From: Bacteroidetes bacterium GWA2_31_9b
Lineage (GTDB): Bacteria > Bacteroidota > Bacteroidia > Bacteroidales > UBA12077
Length of the DNA: 10,287 nt
Direction of reading: 5' to 3'
Assembly (NCBI GenBank): GCA_001769005.1
Contig: MENE01000131.1
Span: forward strand, 8,115-18,401
Below the pieces are notes generated by a model. It did no database searches and was not told the origin of the DNA. It saw only the letters and a list, made by a program, of their open reading frames with translations. Shown piece by piece: positions 7,501-10,287 of the stretch; within the stretch, counting starts at the first letter, position 1; every line of letters starts with the position of its first letter. The position numbers were made by a program, and so were the translations under genes.

Positions 7501-8017
7501 TAACTTCAAAGAACTAGGTCCGAAATACGGCAAACAAATGAAAGAGATATCGCAAGTGGTAGCTCAAATGTCGCAAGCAGATATTGTTAAATTTGAACAT
7601 GAAGAGAAATTCGATATTACAGTTGCTAACGAAAATATTTGTCTAACATTAGTAGATGTGGAAATATCATCGGAAGATATTCCAGGTTGGTTAGTTGCAA
7701 ACGATGGAAACCTTACTGTTGCTCTTGATATTTTAGTGTCAGAAGAATTACGCGAAGAAGGTATTGCCCGCGAATTTATTAACCGTATTCAGAATATACG
7801 TAAAGACAGTAATTTCGACGTTACCGATAAAATTACTATTCAGATTCAGAAACACGATTTAATAAACTCAGCAATAGAGAAACATAAAGAATATATTGGA
7901 ACACAAACATTAGCAAAATCGATAGAGATGGTTGATAAATTTGAACAAAACTCAGCACATCTTGTAGAAATTGACGAAGAAATAAAAACTAACATTAAAA
8001 TAATAAAGATAAAATAG
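4580..8017 (+). CDS. ileS: Isoleucyl-tRNA synthetase, type 2, with GIHH active-site motif
   Basis: Class I aminoacyl-tRNA synthetase that charges tRNA-Ile with isoleucine in the cytoplasm. The 1145 residues are longer than the roughly 940 of E. coli IleRS and fit the type-2 (eukaryote-like) branch. PPSANGIPGIHHVMARAIKD starts at residue 49. The usual HxGH signature is replaced by G57-I58-H59-H60. The inserted CP1 editing domain has WTTTPWTLP at 238-246 and GTGIVHIAPTFGADDD at 350-365. DVWFDSG starts at 614. The second catalytic signature is KMSKR at 689-693. The anticodon-binding helical domain includes NWYVRLNRKRYWG near 816-828. The C-terminal part has ELREEGIAREFINRIQNIRK, typical of type 2. 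No frameshift is seen. It has its own promoter and is followed after 61 bases by the dksA-like gene with no strong terminator between. The GxHH variant of IleRS2 has been linked in the literature to very high mupirocin resistance. Confidence 0.97.
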   Translation: MSLKFPEYKQLDLSQVNKDILARWAKNDTFHKSISTRKGKPTFVFYEGPPSANGIPGIHHVMARAIKDIFCRYKTMQGFLVHRKAGWDTHGLPVELAVEKMLGITKEDIGKKITIEEYNDACRKEVMKYTDLWEDLTHKMGYWVNMDDPYITYDNRYIESLWWLLQQLYEKGLLYKGYTIQPYSPAAGTGLSTHELNQPGCYRDVKDTTCVAQFKVIKDQKSDFLFKDIDTDLYILAWTTTPWTLPSNTALAVGENIKYVKVRSFNQYTGKPITVILAKDLVYSHFDKKSEELTFDDYKEGDKKVPYKILGEYSGKDLKDVKYEQLIDWVKPEREAFRVIIGDYVTTEDGTGIVHIAPTFGADDDRVAKQSNIPPLVVYDKEGLMHPMVNKQGKMYPIEDLDSTFVTKYVNTETYQQFAGRYVKNEYDSKLTEADATIDVDISVMLKKENKAFKIEKHVHNYPHCWRTDKPILYYPLDSWFVKTTALKDRMMELNKTINWKPESTGTGRFGKWLENLQDWNLSRSRYWGTPLPIWVTEDRSELKCIGSVEQLYGEIEKSIKAGFMKSNPYAGFEIGNNTKENYQKIDLHRPFVDGIILVSDNGKKMVRELDLIDVWFDSGAMPYAQIHYPFENKETFNEVFPADFIAEGVDQTRGWFFTLHAIATMLFDSVAFKNIISNGLVLDKNGAKMSKRLGNAVDPFETIEKHGSDPLRWYMITNAQPWDNLKFDHNGLDEVRRKFFGTLYNTYSFFALYANVDGFKYAEAEIPVNERPEIDQWIISLLNTLVKDVQNDYENYEPTRAGRAIQDFVTENLSNWYVRLNRKRYWGGEYSKDKIAAYQTLYTCLETISRLMAPISPFFADQLFTDLNTITGKDKTESVHIAEFPKYNESFINSSLEERMDIAQRVSSMILALRRKVNIRVRQPLSKMMIPILDKSFKEKFEAIRNLVLAEVNVKDVEYITDTTGILVKKIKPNFKELGPKYGKQMKEISQVVAQMSQADIVKFEHEEKFDITVANENICLTLVDVEISSEDIPGWLVANDGNLTVALDILVSEELREEGIAREFINRIQNIRKDSNFDVTDKITIQIQKHDLINSAIEKHKEYIGTQTLAKSIEMVDKFEQNSAHLVEIDEEIKTNIKIIKIK

Positions 8018-8046
8018 CATTTTCTTTTTTCAATAAAAAAATTTGT

Positions 8047-8054
8047 TATCTTTA
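8047..8054 (+). promoter_or_regulatory. Weak candidate -7 box for the dksA/traR-like gene
   Basis: TATCTTTA differs from TAnnTTTG only at the last base and lies 25 bases before the ATG at 8079. No TTG or TTTG is found at the matching -33 distance. Read-through from ileS is equally possible, because the only structure between the genes is a GC-free run (TTTTTT, CAAT, AAAAAA) that should not terminate well. Confidence 0.3.
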
Positions 8055-8078
8055 ACTCAATAATAAAAATTGAAGAAC

Positions 8079-8456
8079 ATGGCGGAAAAGACTAGGTATT
8101 CGGATGATGAGTTGGTGGAATTTAAAGAACTTATTCTTCAAAAGCTTGAAAAAGCAATTCAAGATTACGAACTTCTTAAAACTACCATTACTCACAGTGA
8201 GAGTAATGATACAGAAGATACATCACCAACTTTTAAAGTGCTTGAAGAAGGTGCTGCTACACTTTCGAAAGAAGAAGCAGGACGACTTGCACAAAGACAG
8301 CTCAAATTTATTCAGCATTTAAGAGGAGCATTAATACGTGTTGAAAATAAAACTTATGGTATTTGTCGAGAAACAGGAAAGCTAATTTCTAAAGAACGCT
8401 TACGCGCTGTTCCTCACGCTACATTAAGCATTGAAGCTAAACAAAGTCAGCGATAA
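8079..8456 (+). CDS. DksA/TraR-family RNA polymerase regulator lacking zinc ligands
   Basis: A 125-residue protein of the DksA/TraR family, which binds in the RNA polymerase secondary channel and alters initiation, often with ppGpp. A coiled-coil-like N-terminal part (about 10-90) carries DTEDTS at 44-49 between its two helices, resembling the DxxDxA tip motif of DksA with Ser for Ala. The C-terminal globular part aligns with the DksA zinc finger (YGIC, then GKLISKERLRAVPHATLS), but the four cysteine positions are C96, T99, S117 and A120. Zinc binding should therefore be lost while the fold is kept, as reported for the zinc-independent paralogue DksA2 of Pseudomonas aeruginosa. I chose the ATG at 8079, which follows GAAGA; an in-frame TTG at 8070 would only add three residues. 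It lies between ileS and lspA and ends before a strong terminator. Cysteine-poor members are, to my knowledge, common in Bacteroidota. Confidence 0.88.
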   Translation: MAEKTRYSDDELVEFKELILQKLEKAIQDYELLKTTITHSESNDTEDTSPTFKVLEEGAATLSKEEAGRLAQRQLKFIQHLRGALIRVENKTYGICRETGKLISKERLRAVPHATLSIEAKQSQR

Positions 8457-8485
8457 AAACTCGATATTAAATATTTTATATAATG

Positions 8486-8521
8486 ATGATTGAATCTTTA
8501 AAAAGATTCAATCATTTTTTT
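8486..8521 (+). terminator. Strong rho-independent terminator after the dksA-like gene
   Basis: ATGATTGAATCTTT (8486-8499) and AAAGATTCAATCAT (8502-8515) are perfect inverted repeats of 14 bases, followed directly by seven T (8515-8521). The innermost pairs must open to form a real loop. It lies 29 bases after the dksA-like stop and separates that gene from lspA. Confidence 0.88.
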
Positions 8522-8549
8522 ATAGATTTACACACCAAAATTATAGCAT

Positions 8550-9158
8550 ATGAATTCAATGACAAAAAAATCTATATTTCTTATTCTTATAGTTCTTCTT
8601 TTAGATCAAACATTAAAGATTTGGATTAAAACCAATATGACACTAGGTCAGGAATATAGAATAATAGGAAACTGGTTTATTATCCATTTTACTGAAAATA
8701 ACGGGATGGCATTTGGAATGGAGTTTTGGGGTAAAAGTGGAAAAATATTTTTAACTCTTTTTAGAATATTAGCAGTTGTAGGAATAGGCTGGTATCTAAA
8801 GCATTTGATACGAGAAAAAGCTCCAAAAATGCTTATTTTCAGTATTTCTCTTATTATGGCAGGAGCATTAGGTAATATTCTTGACAGTGTTTTTTATGGT
8901 GTTATTTTCGATGAAAGTTTTTACAAATTAGCAACATTTTTACCACAAGAAGGTGGATATTCAACATGGTTGCAAGGTAGAGTAGTTGATATGCTTTATT
9001 TCCCTATTCTTAAAGGAAATTACCCTGATTGGTTCCCATTTGGGGCTAATCAACCATTCATTTTTTTCAGACCTGTTTTTAATCTTGCCGATTCTGCAAT
9101 TACAATTGGTGTTTCATATATCCTTATTTTTGAAAGAGCATTTTTTAAACACGAATAA
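8550..9158 (+). CDS. lspA: Prolipoprotein signal peptidase II
   Basis: Inner-membrane aspartyl protease that removes the signal peptide of lipoproteins after their cysteine has been lipidated. The 202-residue product has about four hydrophobic helices (near 7-27, 66-84, 94-112, 178-196). Family motifs are LLDQTLKIWIK with D19 and K23, ENNGMAFG at 49-56, GALGNILDS at 105-113, GRVVDMLYF at 143-151, and FNLADSAI at 177-184. The catalytic aspartates should be D147 and D181. It is about 40 residues longer than the E. coli enzyme. The extra length lies between GNILD and GRVVD, as a loop rich in aromatic residues, with some more after D147. The ATG at 8550 is used; a second ATG at 8559 is possible and would not affect the motifs. 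A weak TAGATTTA (8523-8530) could act as its -7 box. Terminators flank it on both sides, so it is probably its own transcript. Confidence 0.95.
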   Translation: MNSMTKKSIFLILIVLLLDQTLKIWIKTNMTLGQEYRIIGNWFIIHFTENNGMAFGMEFWGKSGKIFLTLFRILAVVGIGWYLKHLIREKAPKMLIFSISLIMAGALGNILDSVFYGVIFDESFYKLATFLPQEGGYSTWLQGRVVDMLYFPILKGNYPDWFPFGANQPFIFFRPVFNLADSAITIGVSYILIFERAFFKHE

Positions 9159-9180
9159 TTTTTATCAAGCATAATTATAG

Positions 9181-9213
9181 AAGATGGGTAATTATCATTA
9201 TCCATCTTTTTTT
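9181..9213 (+). terminator. Rho-independent terminator after lspA
   Basis: AAGATGGGTAAT (9181-9192) pairs with ATTATCCATCTT (9197-9208) around TATC, a 12-bp stem with one G-U pair (9188 with 9201). T residues run on to 9213. It lies 22 bases after the lspA stop and over 100 bases before the usp gene. Confidence 0.87.
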
Positions 9214-9329
9214 GCTTTCGATTTACAAAAAGTACTAAATCCATAGAATTTCTTTAATTGTATATTGGAAAAATTTTCAATTTTCAGAAAAATAGTGTTA
9301 ATTAGTATAAATTTCTAAAATTCAGCATT

Positions 9330-10160
9330 ATGTATCACATTATTGTACCTATCGATTTTTCAGAAGAATCTATAAAAGGCCTTGAATTAGCAATACTTAT
9401 TGCAAAAAAGATTGATTGTGAAATACAAATGGTTTATGTTCAGAAAAAAAGCCACGATTATAATCCTGGAACAAGAGATGGGGAACATAAATTTGCCGAG
9501 AAAAAATTTAAAGACATTGTAAATGCTTATCAACCACTTTTACCAAAAACTGTTAAACTTGGATATATAATAAAATCAGGCAGAATATACAGAGAGGTTG
9601 TAAATCAGGCAGAATCATTTGAAGAGTCATTTATTGTAGCATCTACACATGGTGCTTCAGGATTTGAACAGTTTTTTATTGGAAGCAATGCCTTTAAAAT
9701 CGTTTTAGCAACTAGCCGACCAGTTATTACATTACAAGGAAATAAATTACCACACAGTATTAAAAAAATTGTTTTACCCCTAGATATTACAATTGATACA
9801 CGACAAAAAGTACCTTTTACTTCCGATTTAGCTAAATGGTTTGGTGCTGAAGTTCATGTAGTAACCGTAACTGCATATAAAACTGACGATGCAGTGAAAA
9901 AACTCAATTCATATTCTGCACAGGTTTGTGAGTATTTAAATTCAAAAGGAATAAAAAATACAACAGAAATGCTTGTGGGAGCAAATTATACTGATATTAT
10001 TCTTGAATATGCTACAAAAGTAAATGCAAGCATGATTTCAATTATGACAGAACAATCGGTTGATGTTTCAAACTTTGTTTTAGGAAGCTTTGCACAACAA
10101 ATGTTAAACAAATCAACTATTCCTGTAGTTTGTATGAACCCAAAAGAATTAAGGGTTTAA
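9330..10160 (+). CDS. Tandem-domain universal stress protein (UspA family)
   Basis: A 276-residue cytoplasmic protein with two UspA domains in a row (about 1-136 and 144-276). Proteins of this family are linked to stress survival, and some bind ATP. Domain 1 begins MYHIIVPIDFSEES with the ATP-site Asp9, and has STHG (105-108), nine residues, then G118-S119, close to the ATP-binding pattern GxxGx9G(S/T) with Ser for the first Gly. Domain 2 begins IKKIVLPLDIT (Asp152) and has MTEQ (239-242), nine residues, then G252-S253. There both leading glycines are lost, so nucleotide binding by domain 2 is doubtful. The ATG is preceded by AT-rich DNA with a weak TAAATTTC (9308-9315) as possible -7 box and no clear Shine-Dalgarno sequence. 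It follows the lspA terminator and is convergent with the gene at the right edge. The specific stress response is unknown. Confidence 0.92.
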   Translation: MYHIIVPIDFSEESIKGLELAILIAKKIDCEIQMVYVQKKSHDYNPGTRDGEHKFAEKKFKDIVNAYQPLLPKTVKLGYIIKSGRIYREVVNQAESFEESFIVASTHGASGFEQFFIGSNAFKIVLATSRPVITLQGNKLPHSIKKIVLPLDITIDTRQKVPFTSDLAKWFGAEVHVVTVTAYKTDDAVKKLNSYSAQVCEYLNSKGIKNTTEMLVGANYTDIILEYATKVNASMISIMTEQSVDVSNFVLGSFAQQMLNKSTIPVVCMNPKELRV

Positions 10161-10184
10161 TATTATTTAATTCTTTTAAGAGAT

Positions 10185-10287
10185 TTATTTTTTATATTTA
10201 ATTATAAAACAATCGGGATATTCTAAAGCTAACTTAGTTTTCAACTTTTGTAATTGACTTTCAATTGTGTAATTTCCAATAATTACG
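10185..10287 (-). CDS. 3' end of a protein with a SPOR-like C-terminus (cut by right window edge)
   Basis: The minus strand from the right edge reads 33 codons open, then stops (TAA) at 10187-10185. The peptide includes VIIGNYTIESQLQKL and YPDCFIIKYKK. The layout, a V-x-hydrophobic-G-x-Y/F strand, a helix with regularly spaced Gln, Leu and Lys, then a final hydrophobic strand after YPD, resembles the end of a SPOR peptidoglycan-binding domain, common at the C-terminus of Bacteroidota cell-envelope proteins. With so few residues this is only suggestive. It converges with the usp gene, with 24 bases between the two stops and no clear terminator hairpin there. Confidence 0.5.
   Translation of the reverse strand, partial: VIIGNYTIESQLQKLKTKLALEYPDCFIIKYKK

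Noticed and set aside
8025..8040. TTTTTT, CAAT, AAAAAA inverted run after ileS as a terminator
   Set aside because: The stem would be made only of A-T pairs with no GC core, so it is unlikely to stop transcription. It is probably a by-product of base composition.
8070..8078. DksA-like protein starting at TTG 8070
   Set aside because: The ATG at 8079 is nine bases downstream and is preceded by GAAGA at a usable distance.
1..10287. A mobile element, defence system, CRISPR array or other undescribed multi-gene system
   Set aside because: Every substantial gene belongs to a known housekeeping or regulatory family. There are no transposase, integrase, nuclease-effector or repeat-spacer patterns, and no region stands out in base composition by eye.

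Overview
The window is a strongly AT-rich stretch of a Bacteroidota chromosome. Four things point there. Candidate -7 boxes fit the TAnnTTTG pattern used by that phylum's major sigma factor. Several genes lack a clear Shine-Dalgarno sequence. The isoleucyl-tRNA synthetase is the long type-2 form. The gene run ileS, dksA/traR-like, lspA is one I associate with the phylum. A Bacteroidales or Marinilabiliales-like lineage is plausible, but the sequence alone does not settle it. All genes look like ordinary chromosomal housekeeping or regulatory genes. I see no insertion sequence, phage gene, CRISPR array, tRNA or rRNA.

Layout. On the minus strand, 2589 down to 1 holds a compact apparent operon. 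It contains a YhbP-like (UPF0306) split-barrel protein, an extended short-chain dehydrogenase whose ATG overlaps the previous stop (ATGA), and the first 357 codons of RNase R (rnr), which runs off the left edge. A divergent intergenic region (2590-2737) carries a -7-like box on each strand and a 15-bp palindrome on the minus-strand promoter. On the plus strand follow riboflavin synthase (ribE) with a strong terminator, a two-TM PhoR-like histidine kinase without a visible partner regulator, ileS with its own good promoter, a DksA/TraR-like RNA polymerase regulator lacking three of the four zinc ligands, lipoprotein signal peptidase (lspA), and a tandem universal stress protein. The last 103 bases hold the 3' end of a convergent minus-strand gene whose product end resembles a SPOR domain.

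How it works together. Most plus-strand genes are separate transcription units, with terminators after ribE, the kinase, the dksA-like gene and lspA. ileS, the DksA-like protein and RNase R belong to translation and RNA metabolism. lspA matures lipoproteins. The kinase and Usp protein belong to signalling and stress.

Points worth a second look are the GIHH version of the class I HIGH motif in IleRS (a predictor of high mupirocin resistance), the zinc-less DksA-like protein, and a possible pair of competing hairpins just before the kinase start codon. There is no convincing evidence for a wholly undescribed multi-gene system.
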